From: Bradyrhizobium diazoefficiens
Lineage (GTDB): Bacteria; Pseudomonadota; Alphaproteobacteria; Rhizobiales; Xanthobacteraceae
Direction of reading: 5' to 3'
NCBI RefSeq assembly: GCF_016612535.1
Contig: NZ_JAENXS010000004.1
Span: 1-64,000 of the forward strand
DNA length: 64,000 nucleotides
Shown piece after piece: positions 44,619 through 53,620 of the stretch (positions within the stretch are counted from its first letter, which is position 1; every line of letters begins with the position of its first letter). The position numbers and the translations under genes were made by a program. Below the pieces are notes generated by a model. It was not told the DNA's origin, searched no databases, and saw nothing but the letters and a program-made list of their open reading frames with translations.

Positions 44619-44996
44619 ATGTCCTCGGTGCTAAAATTTCGGCAGCCCTACAAAGCGAACTCTGAGACAATTCCCTCGTGCCAGAGACTGCCTGACATTG
44701 CGGCAAATGTCGTTGCTTTGTTGTCGCAAGTTCAAGCTCTCGAAATTCAAACAAAAGATGACATCCGCCCGGCGATCTTCATTCTTGAACTCGCGACTAA
44801 CCGCATCCGATTGATCGTTGGACAGACAAAACTGAATGAAACAACCAGAACGACTTTACTGGCTCAGTCGACGAGGATCGAGTTGCTTATTGCAGCAACG
44901 CGCAGGGAGGCGGCGCATTTATTTGGAGGAACTGATTTGAAATCGGGGATTGCTGATGATGGAAAACAATCGAAAGGCGCACCGTGTTCGGTTTGA
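44619..44996 (+). CDS. Hypothetical helical protein upstream of PilZ protein
   Basis: This 125-aa protein is helical (LPDIAANVVALLSQVQALEIQTKDDI, ETTRTTLLAQSTRIELLIAATRREAAHLF), with no signal peptide, transmembrane helix or known motif. Its 3' end overlaps the PilZ gene start region by about 40 bp, suggesting co-transcription. The start at ATG 44619 is the first clear ATG. Confidence 0.5.
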   Translation: MSSVLKFRQPYKANSETIPSCQRLPDIAANVVALLSQVQALEIQTKDDIRPAIFILELATNRIRLIVGQTKLNETTRTTLLAQSTRIELLIAATRREAAHLFGGTDLKSGIADDGKQSKGAPCSV

Positions 44997-45267
44997 ACAT
45001 AAACACACGGTCAGCATCATGGGTGTCGATGGGACGTGGCGGCGAAGCTGCATACTTGTGGACGCCTCTGCAACGGGTGCCAAGCTTGAGGTCGAAGGCT
45101 CAACTGAACCCCTGAAAGCACAGGAATTCTTCTTGGTTCTGTCCTCCACGGGTCTGGCATTTCGGCGCTGCGAGCTAATTTGGGTGGATGGGTCTCACGT
45201 CGGGGTGCAGTTCGTCGCACCAAAGACAAAGGGTAAGCCGAACGCAGAGAAACGTCTTGGCGGTTGA
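44956..45267 (+). CDS. PilZ-domain protein
   Basis: From ATG 44956 the product is 103 aa (MMENNRKAHRVRFEHKHTV). It is a stand-alone PilZ domain: the N-terminal RxxxR-type motif (KAHRVR) and the DxSxxGAxL motif (VDASATGAKLEV) needed to bind cyclic di-GMP are present, and the final strand LIWVDGSHVGVQF is typical. It probably senses c-di-GMP. A GGDEF-EAL gene lies 3.3 kb downstream, but no direct link is shown. Confidence 0.8.
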   Translation: MMENNRKAHRVRFEHKHTVSIMGVDGTWRRSCILVDASATGAKLEVEGSTEPLKAQEFFLVLSSTGLAFRRCELIWVDGSHVGVQFVAPKTKGKPNAEKRLGG

Positions 45268-45350
45268 CAACGAGATGTCGGATTTACCCATGATCAGGCT
45301 AGACTGACAGATTTGTTGTCGGCGCCCACTCCAAGATGAGCGGGCCTGGG

Positions 45351-45485
45351 TCAGTTCTGTTCGACGGCCCCACGAAACGTCGTGCAAATGCTTCTCATGT
45401 TGGCCTGCACTGAGGCCGCGACCTTGTTCAAGACATTGGCGGTCTTGTGCACCCAGCACCGCTGATGCCGCATGGCAGGAAAGAC
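45351..45485 (-). pseudogene. IS256-family (Mutator) transposase remnant
   Basis: Read from 45485 to the stop at 45351 on the minus strand, the sequence gives VFPAMRHQRCWVHKTANVLNKV and continues VAASVQANMRSICTTFRGA-like. This is the conserved RHQRCWVHKTANVL motif of IS256-family transposases. Only 44 codons remain; the rest of the gene is gone. No terminal repeats were found. Confidence 0.8.
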
Positions 45486-45561
45486 TCTGACGGCCATCCC
45501 CGCTCATTGGCGACGCGCAAACACATCAATCCGCGATGTAGACATCTCCATCAGCGCGCGG

Positions 45562-45840
45562 TCACTCTTCGCACGGAGTCTCCACTGGAATAGCAAAGCC
45601 CGCTTTTACGCGATCCAAGACGACCATCGTCTTGAATCCCTTGATGTCCGGGTTCACATAGACGAACCGCCGCGTGAACTCCTCATATTCTTCCATGCTG
45701 GTGGCGGTAACGTATAGGACGAAGTCCGCGTCTCCGGTGACGTAGAAGCCGTTGACGATCTCGGCGGACGATTTGATGGCCTTCTTGAATCTGTCGATGA
45801 TATCTGAACGCTCGCGCTCCATCGTCACGAGCACAAGCAT
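45562..45840 (-). CDS. Lrp/AsnC-type ligand-binding domain lacking the HTH
   Basis: The 92-aa frame is the RAM/AsnC effector domain: AEIVNGFYVTGDADFVLYVTATSMEEYEEFTRRFVYVNPDIKGFKTMVVLDRVKAGFAIPV. A normal Lrp-family regulator has about 60 more N-terminal residues forming an HTH. Nothing like an HTH lies in the bases before the start. It is either a 5'-truncated pseudogene, fitting the nearby IS remnant, or a stand-alone RAM protein. Confidence 0.6.
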   Translation of the reverse strand: MLVLVTMERERSDIIDRFKKAIKSSAEIVNGFYVTGDADFVLYVTATSMEEYEEFTRRFVYVNPDIKGFKTMVVLDRVKAGFAIPVETPCEE

Positions 45841-46217
45841 TTGAACGGGCTATCCTAGGTCCGGTCCCGCGCGTACCGGTTCGAACCTCAGCGATTACTC
45901 CGATCGACAGGAGCGCGAATGATGTTGCAAAGTTGGTTTGCGGCCATTGCGTTAGCCCGCGCTCGACTAAATCTTGCCGTCCAAACTGCAAAGTGAGTTT
46001 GCAATTGCTGAACAGCGCTTCGTCCCAGTGGGTATGATCAATTGTCTATGGGGTCATACTGTGTATGTTAGCCAAAATAATAGAGGGAGGAGGAGAGCCC
46101 CTAAGAAACGGCTCACGACGTTCGAAGGGTTGCGGTTGGCCTCGTCGCTTGAACCTGACCGGGGGATCTTTGCAGCAACGAGTCGACGTCGAACTCCGAA
46201 AGGCGCCGCAGCGGCGA
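45841..46217. other. Gap before the TonB receptor gene
   Basis: About 380 bases upstream of the preferred receptor start. The receptor frame extends upstream to 46065, but this extension looks non-conserved, so the region is more likely promoter and leader. No clear FixK, Fur or sigma-54 site was spotted. Confidence 0.3.
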
Positions 46218-48551
46218 ATGCCGCCGCGATCGCGGCGACCTGGCCGCATTGTCTGTCAATGTGGACGTTGCATTTCAGCTTTGTTAGGTGCCTGCGTCAT
46301 TCTTACGGACGCAGACAGTGGCGCCGCCGAACCGGCCCAAGCTGTCCAAGAGCTTCCACCAATCGAAGTGATTCGCGGCCAGCCCGTCGCAACGAGAAGG
46401 CAGCTTTCGTCGCAAACCCGAAAAAAGCCGGCACCCTCGGCTGCGCGGATCGTAGTGCATCCGACAGCAGTCGTGGGAGCGGATGCGCGCAGCGCCGCCT
46501 CTGGCCCTGCGCCGCCGCAGAGCATGGCGAGCCAAATCACGGTGTCCGGCGAGAAGTTGCGGGCGCGCCCCGTAGCGCGTCCAGGCGAACTGCTGGAAGC
46601 GGTGCCGGGTTTGATCGTGACGCAGCACTCCGGCGAGGGCAAGGCCAACCAGTATTTTCTGCGGGGATACAATCTTGATCATGGTACCGATCTTGCGATC
46701 ACCGTCGATGACGTTCCGGTCAACATGCGGACCCATGCGCATGGTCAGGGCTATGCCGATCTCAACTGGCTGATCCCGGAAACCATCGGCACGATGGAGG
46801 TGCGCAAAGGTCCCTACTTTGCCGATGAAGGCGATTTCAGCTCCGTCGGCAGCGTGCATATCGGCCTGATCGACCGCACCACCAAGGGGCTGGCGCAGAT
46901 GACCGCCGGGAGCTTCGGCTATAGGCGCTTCCTCGGCATGGACTCCGTGAGCCTTGGTGACGGTTCGCTGCTCATCGCCGGCGAAGCCGGCACCTACAAT
47001 GGCCCCTGGGATAATCCGGACGACGTGCGGAAGCTGAACGGGCTCGTGCGCTACAGCCAGGGCACCGCGACCGACGGCGTGTCCGTGACCGGCATGGCCT
47101 ATGCCAATAAATGGAATTCGACCGACCAGGTGCCGCAGCGGGCGATCAAGAGCGGCATGTTGGATCGGTTCGGCGCAGAGGATCCGAGCGACGGCGGCAA
47201 CACCAACCGCTTCGCGCTATCGGCAAGCGTGGCGCAGAGCGATGACAGGGGATTCTGGAAGGCGAACGCCTATGTCGTGAAGAGCGAGCTCGACCTCTTC
47301 AACAATTTCACTTATTTCCTGAAGGATCCTGTACTCGGCGACCAGTTTCACCAGCATGACGATCGGCTGATGGCGGGAGCAAACGTCGCCCGGACGCTGA
47401 ACGGCTCGTTGGCCGGGTTGCCGATGGAGACGACTTTCGGCGTGCAATCGCGCTATGACGCCATCGATCTCGCGCTGACCGATACCTTCCAGCGCGGCTT
47501 GCTCTCCAACGTTCGTAGCGACAAGGTCAGTGAGGGCAGCCTCGGCCTCTATGCCCAGTCGACTGTCCATTGGACCGATTGGCTCAGAACTATCGTCGGC
47601 TGGCGCGGCGATTATTCTGCAGCCGGCGTCACCTCGCTGTTCAACACCAACAATTCCGGTCATGTTGATGCTGCGATCGGCAGCCCCAAGTTCAGGATGG
47701 TCCTGGGGCCGTTCAACAAGACCGAGTTCTTTGTGGGCGCCGGCTACGGCATGCACTCAAACGACGCGCGCGGTGCGACGACGACGGAAGATCCGGTCGA
47801 CCCGGCCACGAAGCTTACGCCGGCGCCGCTCCTGGTGCGCACCAAGGGTGCCGAGGTCGGCCTCCGCAGCAGGATCATTCCCGATCTCGACACCTCGCTG
47901 AGCGTCTTCCTGCTCGGCCAGGATTCGGAGATCGTCTTCAACGGCGATGCCGGCGATACCTCCGCAAGCCGGCCGAGCCGCCGCTACGGCTTCGAGTGGA
48001 CCAACCATTATCGCCCAAAACCCTGGATCGATATCGAGGCCGATGTCGCGATGACCCATGCGCGCTTTCTCGGCTCCGACAGCGACCAGGCAGCCGTGTA
48101 TGCCTCGCTTGCCGGTTATCCCGACGCCCAGATCGGCAACGCGCCCGGCAACTACATTCCGAACGCGCCTGCGATGGTGGCGTCCGCCGGCATCACGCTC
48201 GGCGAGAGGACTGGGTGGTTCGGTGCGTTGCGCTGGCGTTATCTCGGCTCGAGTCCGTTGACAGAGGACAATGCGTTCCGCTCACAGCCGACCAGCGTCG
48301 TCAATGCGCGGCTCGGCTATGGGGCGGATAATGGCTGGCGCATCCAGCTGGACGTGCTCAACCTCTTCAACGCAAGGGCAAACCAGATCACTTATGCCTA
48401 TGGTTCGCTTCTGAAGACCGACACGCCTTATAATCTCTGCTACCCTATTCAGACCGCGCCCACTGCGGTGTGCCGGAATGGCGTGATGGACTACGTCCTG
48501 CACCCGGTCGAGCCGCTGGCCGTTCGCTTGACGGTGTCTGGTCGGTTCTGA
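46218..48551 (+). CDS. TonB-dependent outer-membrane receptor
   Basis: ATG 46218 (MPPRSRRPGRIVCQCGRCIS) gives 777 aa and places a signal-like region (CISALLGACVILTDADSGA) near the N terminus. Starting at 46065 would add 51 non-conserved residues. A plug domain follows (QITVSGEKLRARPVARPGELLEAVPGLIVTQHSGEGKANQYFLRGYNLDHGTDLAI) and then a 22-strand-type barrel ending in Phe (RLTVSGRF), as required by the outer-membrane assembly machinery. The ligand is unknown. Its position beside a hydrogenase cluster allows nickel, but nothing in the sequence shows that. Confidence 0.88.
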   Translation: MPPRSRRPGRIVCQCGRCISALLGACVILTDADSGAAEPAQAVQELPPIEVIRGQPVATRRQLSSQTRKKPAPSAARIVVHPTAVVGADARSAASGPAPPQSMASQITVSGEKLRARPVARPGELLEAVPGLIVTQHSGEGKANQYFLRGYNLDHGTDLAITVDDVPVNMRTHAHGQGYADLNWLIPETIGTMEVRKGPYFADEGDFSSVGSVHIGLIDRTTKGLAQMTAGSFGYRRFLGMDSVSLGDGSLLIAGEAGTYNGPWDNPDDVRKLNGLVRYSQGTATDGVSVTGMAYANKWNSTDQVPQRAIKSGMLDRFGAEDPSDGGNTNRFALSASVAQSDDRGFWKANAYVVKSELDLFNNFTYFLKDPVLGDQFHQHDDRLMAGANVARTLNGSLAGLPMETTFGVQSRYDAIDLALTDTFQRGLLSNVRSDKVSEGSLGLYAQSTVHWTDWLRTIVGWRGDYSAAGVTSLFNTNNSGHVDAAIGSPKFRMVLGPFNKTEFFVGAGYGMHSNDARGATTTEDPVDPATKLTPAPLLVRTKGAEVGLRSRIIPDLDTSLSVFLLGQDSEIVFNGDAGDTSASRPSRRYGFEWTNHYRPKPWIDIEADVAMTHARFLGSDSDQAAVYASLAGYPDAQIGNAPGNYIPNAPAMVASAGITLGERTGWFGALRWRYLGSSPLTEDNAFRSQPTSVVNARLGYGADNGWRIQLDVLNLFNARANQITYAYGSLLKTDTPYNLCYPIQTAPTAVCRNGVMDYVLHPVEPLAVRLTVSGRF

Positions 48552-48583
48552 TGCGGCGGCGTTTCGGGCCGGCTTTGACATCA

Positions 48584-50380
48584 TCAGGCGACCGCCCTTG
48601 AGCCATGGAGCAGCTGCGCAGCGGGCTGCGGGCGCGCAATGAAATACCCTTGGGCTTCCGTGCAGCGTTGATCCCCAAGAATCATCAGCTGTTCGGCTGT
48701 CTCAACGCCTTCCGCGACGATCGTCATGTCGAGAGCCGTACCAAGCTCCGAGATCGCTCTGACGATCGGAGCCGCATTGCCTTTCTCGCTGAGATCCCGA
48801 ATGAAGGATTGGTCAATCTTGATCTTATCCAGTGGGAAATTGCGTAGGTAACTTAGCGCGGAGTACCCCGTTCCGAAATCATCGATGGCGATCTTGACTC
48901 CAAGGACACGCAGGTTGTTGAGAGTGTCGCGCGTCGTCGCCTCGTCTTGAAGCAAGATACTCTCGGTGATCTCCAGTTCCAGACGCGAGCCGTGCAGACC
49001 CGTCCCCGCAAGGGCGCGGGTCACCGACATTTCCAGGGCGCCGCGCTTGAATTGTACCGGCGAAAGATTCACGGCAACCTTGATGTTGTTGGACCACGAG
49101 ACCGCATCGCGGCAAGCTTGCTGCAGGACCCAGTCGCCGATGGGCACGATGAGGCTGGTTTCTTCGGCCAGCGGAATAAACGTCGCAGGCGATATCATTC
49201 CTTTCTTCGGATGATTCCAGCGTAGCAGCGCTTCGAACGCAACAATCTGCTTCGAAGCGATATTGACGATCGGCTGGTAAAAGAGCTCGAACTGGCCAAG
49301 CTCCAGTGCGGCGCGCAGATCCACCTCCAGGGCGCGCCGTTCTTGCAGGCGGATGTTCATTTCGCTCTGAAAGACCCGATATGTGCCTCGCCCGTCAGCC
49401 TTTGACTGATAGAGAGCGACGTCGGCGTTCTTGATCAGGCTGTCGATCTTTGTCTCTGACCGCGCAGCAACATTGATTCCGATGCTGGTGCCGACGACGA
49501 CGCGGTGGCCATCAATCAGGTAGGGCTCGTTGATTGCCGTAAGGATCCTCTCCGCCAGTTGGCAGGCCTCCTCGCGACCGGCCGTGTCGGCGCGCAGGAT
49601 GGCAAATTCGTCACCACCGAGGCGCGCGACAACATCCGTTTGCTCGGCGCATGACCGCAGCCGGTCGGCGACCGCAAGCAGCAGCAAGTCCCCGACGCCG
49701 TGCCCCAGCGTGTCATTGACGTTCTTGAAGCCGTCGAGATCCAGGCACAGGACGGCAATGCTTTCTTGCCGGCCCGAGGTGACCAATGCCTGGGTGGTCA
49801 ATTCATGAAACTGGGCCCGATTGGCGAGCCTTGTGAGCGGATCGTGGTTGGCCATGAAAGCGATCTGCGCTTCGTAGCGCTTGCGCTCGGTCACATTTCG
49901 GCAAGTGCCGCGATAGCCCTGGAATCGGCCTCTTGCAAAAGTTGGATTGCCGTTGATCTCCAGCCAGACCTCACATCCGTCCGATTGGTGGACCGAAAGT
50001 TCGAATCCGCGAAAGGGCTGCCGGCCGGCAAGGCTCTGCAGGTGGCCGATCCAGCGCTGGCTGGAGAGCGGGTTGATTCCGAGCGCTTCCACGAGCTTGA
50101 GGCCGATGTGGTCAGTCGGCAATTGGAGATCGGCATTACTGGTTGTGATCGCCAGCCGGTCGTTGGTTTCCCAGACGACGTCTGAGGACGTATCGAGAAA
50201 GTCGCTTAGGCGCTTGAGCTCACGCCTCAACCGGTCATTTTCCTGTTTCAGGCGCGCAACCTGTTCGCCAGCCGCAACGTCTGCTGCGCCGCAAATCCGC
50301 GATTCGAACAGCCAATTGCGCGCGCGCTTGATGCGGTCCGAAACCATCATGCCGATGTCGCTGATTTGAGAATAATCCAT
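48584..50380 (-). CDS. PAS-GGDEF-EAL cyclic di-GMP turnover protein
   Basis: The 598-aa protein has an N-terminal helical part, a PAS-like sensor (about 60-165; DTSSDVVWETNDRLAI ... ITVWLEINGNPTF-type and RNVTERKRYEAQ), a GGDEF domain (about 172-335) with intact ARLGGDEFAIL, and an EAL domain (about 345-590) with EALLRWNHP and DDFGTGYSALSYL. Both active-site signatures are present, so it could make or break c-di-GMP. No membrane helix, so it is soluble. It converges with the TonB receptor gene and diverges from the HoxA-like gene, each only some tens to hundreds of bases away. Confidence 0.92.
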   Translation of the reverse strand: MDYSQISDIGMMVSDRIKRARNWLFESRICGAADVAAGEQVARLKQENDRLRRELKRLSDFLDTSSDVVWETNDRLAITTSNADLQLPTDHIGLKLVEALGINPLSSQRWIGHLQSLAGRQPFRGFELSVHQSDGCEVWLEINGNPTFARGRFQGYRGTCRNVTERKRYEAQIAFMANHDPLTRLANRAQFHELTTQALVTSGRQESIAVLCLDLDGFKNVNDTLGHGVGDLLLLAVADRLRSCAEQTDVVARLGGDEFAILRADTAGREEACQLAERILTAINEPYLIDGHRVVVGTSIGINVAARSETKIDSLIKNADVALYQSKADGRGTYRVFQSEMNIRLQERRALEVDLRAALELGQFELFYQPIVNIASKQIVAFEALLRWNHPKKGMISPATFIPLAEETSLIVPIGDWVLQQACRDAVSWSNNIKVAVNLSPVQFKRGALEMSVTRALAGTGLHGSRLELEITESILLQDEATTRDTLNNLRVLGVKIAIDDFGTGYSALSYLRNFPLDKIKIDQSFIRDLSEKGNAAPIVRAISELGTALDMTIVAEGVETAEQLMILGDQRCTEAQGYFIARPQPAAQLLHGSRAVA

Positions 50381-50593
50381 GTCCAGCTGCCCCCACAGCG
50401 AGGATCGAGGCTAGGCATGGGGTAATTTCAGTGAAGTTGCTAAGCCGGCCGATCCGCCTTCGGGGTTAATTGCCGGTTTACACAGGCGCCTTCGTTACAC
50501 GCCACGTCGGCACAGCAAAACCGGAGAAGGAACCGACATTGATTTATTCGGGCTGGACAGCTAACCTAGTTTCCAATTTGAAAAGAATGTTGC

Positions 50594-52036
50594 ATGCGCG
50601 AACTAGGGACAGTGCTGATTGTCGCGCGGAGCGGCCCGGAATGGGCGGCCATCGCCGAGACGTTGTCGGACGAATATGACTACCGCGTTCTGACGGCCGA
50701 TTCGGTGGATGGTGCGTTGGCCGCGCTGGCCGATGCACACGTGGATATTGCGCTCGTTGAGTACGGCGCCGAGGCAAAAGGCCTAAAATTACTGGTCGAT
50801 ATGCGAATTTCGCACCCGGATGTGATCCGGATCCTCGCACTCGACGCCAAGACCGAGCTCGGCCAGCGTGAGATGGCACCGGCGGGAATCCATCAGCTGA
50901 TTCGGAAGCCCCTGGATGCCAGGCAGATCGGTCTGATGGTTGAGCGGGGGCTGGAGGTGCGCGAACTGGCAAGGCGACATCGCTTGCTGACCCGTGAGTT
51001 CAAGTTTCCCGCGAACGCAGCTGGAATTCACACCCGGCATGCTCTGCCGCTGCCGCCCGAAAGCCGCCGGTTCGAGAAGCTCGTCTACGTCAGCGAAAAG
51101 CTGCATGATCTGTGCGAGCTCGCGCGCAAGGCAGCAAAGACAGAGTTGCCAATCCTGGTCCAGGGCGCGACCGGCACGGGCAAGGAGCTATTGGCCCGCG
51201 CGATCCATTACAACTCAGGCCGTCGCGACAGCCCTTTGCTCGTCCAGAACTGTGGCGGTATGTCTGATGAATTGCTGCAGTCAGAGCTGTTTGGTCACAA
51301 GCGCGGCGCCTTCACGGGCGCCGTATCAGACCGGCTCGGATTGTTTCGGGCCGCAGACAGGGGCACTGTGTTTCTCGACGAGATATCCGAGGTATCCCCA
51401 TCGTTTCAGGTGAGCCTGCTTCGATTTCTGCAGGAAGGAGAAGTGAAACCGCTGGGTTCGGACAAGATCGTCACCAGCAATGTGCGCATCATCGCCGCCT
51501 CCAATCGTTCGCTGAGGGCGCTGGTTGCCACTGGCGTGTTTCGGCAGGATCTCTACTTCCGCCTTCGTGGATTCGAGCTCGAGGTGCCTCCGTTGCGCGA
51601 TCGGCCCGACGATATTCCAGTGCTCGCGGAATTCTTCGCAGCCAAACACAGCGATGCGATGGGACGGAAGATCCTAGGCATTTCCGCAGCCGTGCTGGAG
51701 AAGCTCGTCGGTTACGAGTTTCCGGGCAATGTGCGCGAGCTCGAAAATGAGATTCGCCGTATGGTCTCGCTGACGGAGGAGGGGGAGTACCTGACAACGA
51801 AGCACATGTCGCCGGCTATTCTCGCAGCCCCGCCGCGTCGTCTCAACTCTTCGGCCGGATATTCCCTGCAGGGGACCACGTTGAAGGAAAAGGTGGAGTG
51901 CCTCGAGAAGCAGGTGGTCAGTGAAGTTCTTTCAAGGCACCGCTGGAATCAGAGCAAGGCGGCGAACGAACTGGGGTTGTCGCGCGTTGGGCTTGCGAAC
52001 AAGATCAAGCGATACAGCCTTGATGAGGCACAGTGA
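50594..52036 (+). CDS. NtrC-family (HoxA/HupR-like) sigma-54 activator with degenerate receiver
   Basis: The 480-aa protein has a receiver-like domain (1-120), a sigma-54 AAA+ domain (about 165-390) and a Fis-type HTH (about 435-475: SRHRWNQSKAANELGLSRVGLANKIKRY). The AAA+ part has Walker A GATGTGKE, the GAFTGA loop (KRGAFTGAVSD) and GTVFLDEI. The receiver lacks the usual acidic pair after the first strand (VLIVARSG) and has Glu56 (ALVEYGAE) in place of the phosphoacceptor Asp, so ordinary phosphorylation is unlikely. HoxA/HupR activators drive hydrogenase promoters. The sigma-54 site at 52527 lies 490 bp downstream, making this its probable activator. Confidence 0.88.
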   Translation: MRELGTVLIVARSGPEWAAIAETLSDEYDYRVLTADSVDGALAALADAHVDIALVEYGAEAKGLKLLVDMRISHPDVIRILALDAKTELGQREMAPAGIHQLIRKPLDARQIGLMVERGLEVRELARRHRLLTREFKFPANAAGIHTRHALPLPPESRRFEKLVYVSEKLHDLCELARKAAKTELPILVQGATGTGKELLARAIHYNSGRRDSPLLVQNCGGMSDELLQSELFGHKRGAFTGAVSDRLGLFRAADRGTVFLDEISEVSPSFQVSLLRFLQEGEVKPLGSDKIVTSNVRIIAASNRSLRALVATGVFRQDLYFRLRGFELEVPPLRDRPDDIPVLAEFFAAKHSDAMGRKILGISAAVLEKLVGYEFPGNVRELENEIRRMVSLTEEGEYLTTKHMSPAILAAPPRRLNSSAGYSLQGTTLKEKVECLEKQVVSEVLSRHRWNQSKAANELGLSRVGLANKIKRYSLDEAQ

Positions 52037-52290
52037 GAGCGCCAATGATCGAGAGGTCGAATTCTTCCGAGCCGAGCCCGCCGACGAAGCTGGTCCGATT
52101 TCCGCAATCCCGGGTTTCGCCCCCAGGAGCCAACGCACCCTTCAAGGACCTTGGATCGAGTGAGCTGTCGAAGCGCCTTGGTTTGCCCGAGCGGCAGATG
52201 ACTGGACATTGGTGCAGCCGCTGCCAGGGCATCTGGTACGGCTATCTGCTCGAGGTCGACTGCCCTGCGTGCGGAAATCGCCACGGGTGA
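52033..52290 (+). CDS. Small zinc-ribbon protein between regulator and hydrogenase genes
   Basis: GTG 52033 overlaps the regulator stop (GTGA); an ATG at 52045 gives 81 aa instead of 85. The C-terminal 30 residues carry WCSRCQGIWYGYLLEVDCPACGNRHG, two CxxC knuckles in the spacing of a zinc ribbon or rubredoxin-like fold. The first half is Ser/Pro-rich and variable. A metallochaperone role in the hydrogenase cluster is possible, unproven. Confidence 0.55.
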   Translation: MRAPMIERSNSSEPSPPTKLVRFPQSRVSPPGANAPFKDLGSSELSKRLGLPERQMTGHWCSRCQGIWYGYLLEVDCPACGNRHG

Positions 52291-52526
52291 AGCCGACTCG
52301 GCTCACGATGCTTGGATAAGCCTCCGGCTTGAAAAAATTCGCCGCGGATAGGACTTTCGACGCTGCTGGTTGCCGAGCGCGTGGCTGTCGCTCGGCCTCT
52401 TCATTTTGAAAACCATCTATGCATAGCAAAGTTAGTATGCAGAAAATCTGCCGCGGCCAATCAGCTCATCCGCGCCGCTGAAGCCTGAAATCGCTGGAAT
52501 TCGACGTCTTTCAGCCCGCAAACGCT

Positions 52527-52543
52527 TCGGCACGAGACTTGCT
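52527..52543 (+). promoter_or_regulatory. Sigma-54 (-24/-12) promoter of the hydrogenase operon
   Basis: TCGGCACGAGACTTGCT matches the consensus TGGCACG-N4-TTGCW except for one base (C for T). The invariant GG (52529-52530) and GC (52541-52542) are exactly 10 bp apart. Predicted start of transcription is near 52554, which excludes the ATG at 52559 as start and supports 52592 for the small subunit. Confidence 0.75.
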
Positions 52544-52591
52544 ATCCTCTCTATCAAGATGCCGCATCAGTGCGTCTTATTGGTGGAGGAA

Positions 52592-53557
52592 ATGATGGCT
52601 AATCTACTTTGGCTCCAGGGCGGAGCGTGCTCCGGAAACACGATGTCGTTTCTCAACGCCGAGGAGCCAAGCGCCTGTGATCTCGTCACTGATTTCGGTA
52701 TCAACATCTTATGGCACCCCTCGCTCGGCCTCGAGCTTGGCGAAAATCTTCAGAAGCTCTTGAACGCGCTGACGTCCGGGCAGATGCCGCTCGACATCTT
52801 CGTCTTTGAAGGCACTGTCGTAAATGCCCCGAAGGGCACGGGCGAATGGAATCGTTTCGCCGGTCGGCCGATGAAGGACTGGGTCAGCGACCTTGCAAAG
52901 GTGGCGAGCTACACGGTTGCCATCGGCGATTGCGCGACATGGGGCGGCATCCCGGCGACGGCGCCAAACCCATCAGAAAGCCAGGGCTTGCAATTTCTCA
53001 AGCGCCAGCACGGCGGATACCTTGGCGCGGCCTACAAATCCAAGGCCGGCCTGCCGGTCATCAATGTGCCGGGATGTCCGGCACATCCGGACTGGATCAC
53101 GCAGATTGTCGTTGCGGTCGCAACCGGACGAGGCGCTGATTTGTCGCTCGACGAGTTTCAGCGCCCGAAAACGTTCTTCACGAGCTTCACGCAGACCGGC
53201 TGTACCCGCAACATGCATTTTGCCTACAAGGTGTCAGCTACCGAATATGGACAGCGAAAGGGATGCCTGTTCTACGATCTCGGCTGCCGGGGTCCGATGA
53301 CGCACTCCCCTTGCAATCGAATCCTCTGGAATCGCCAGTCCTCGAAGACCCGCGCCGGAATGCCGTGCATGGGCTGCACCGAGCCGGAGTTTCCGTTCTT
53401 CGACCTTGCGCCAGGTACCGTGTTCAAGACCCAGACGCTCATGGGCGTGCCCAAGGATCTTCCGCAAGGCGTCGACAAGTCCGGCTACATCAAGCTGACG
53501 GCCGCGGCAAAGGCCGCGTCTCCCGCCTGGGCCGAGAACGACATCTTCGTCGTTTGA
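52592..53557 (+). CDS. hhyS: [NiFe]-hydrogenase small subunit, group 1h-like
   Basis: ATG 52592 (or 52595) is preceded by GGTGGAGGAA, giving about 321 aa (MMANLLWLQGGACSGNTMSFLNAEEPSA). The small subunit carries the Fe-S relay for H2 oxidation. In the proximal-cluster motif, usually CxxC, here only Cys13 of CSGN is present. In characterised group 1h (actinobacterial-type) enzymes one cluster ligand is Asp, which this agrees with. Other cluster cysteines are visible in IGDCATWGG, VPGCPAHPDW, QTGCTRN, KGCLFYDLGCRG and MPCMGCTEPE. There is no Tat signal or C-terminal helix, so it is cytoplasmic. The gene stands behind the sigma-54 promoter. Confidence 0.93.
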   Translation: MMANLLWLQGGACSGNTMSFLNAEEPSACDLVTDFGINILWHPSLGLELGENLQKLLNALTSGQMPLDIFVFEGTVVNAPKGTGEWNRFAGRPMKDWVSDLAKVASYTVAIGDCATWGGIPATAPNPSESQGLQFLKRQHGGYLGAAYKSKAGLPVINVPGCPAHPDWITQIVVAVATGRGADLSLDEFQRPKTFFTSFTQTGCTRNMHFAYKVSATEYGQRKGCLFYDLGCRGPMTHSPCNRILWNRQSSKTRAGMPCMGCTEPEFPFFDLAPGTVFKTQTLMGVPKDLPQGVDKSGYIKLTAAAKAASPAWAENDIFVV

Positions 53558-53620
53558 CGCGACGTCATCGCGCCGCTCGCAGACCTTATTTTCGCTTTCA
53601 GTCGTTAAGGACGCACGCTC

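Noticed and set aside
46065..46217. N-terminal extension of the TonB receptor
   Set aside because: The extra 51 residues are basic and non-conserved-looking and would move the signal peptide far from the start.
47217..47756. Minus-strand frame inside the TonB receptor gene
   Set aside because: It is an antisense shadow of the receptor; composition follows the real gene in the other frame.
52559..52591. Start of the hydrogenase small subunit at 52559
   Set aside because: It lies about 5 bp after the predicted sigma-54 transcription start and has no ribosome binding site; 52592 has GGAGG and matches the family start.
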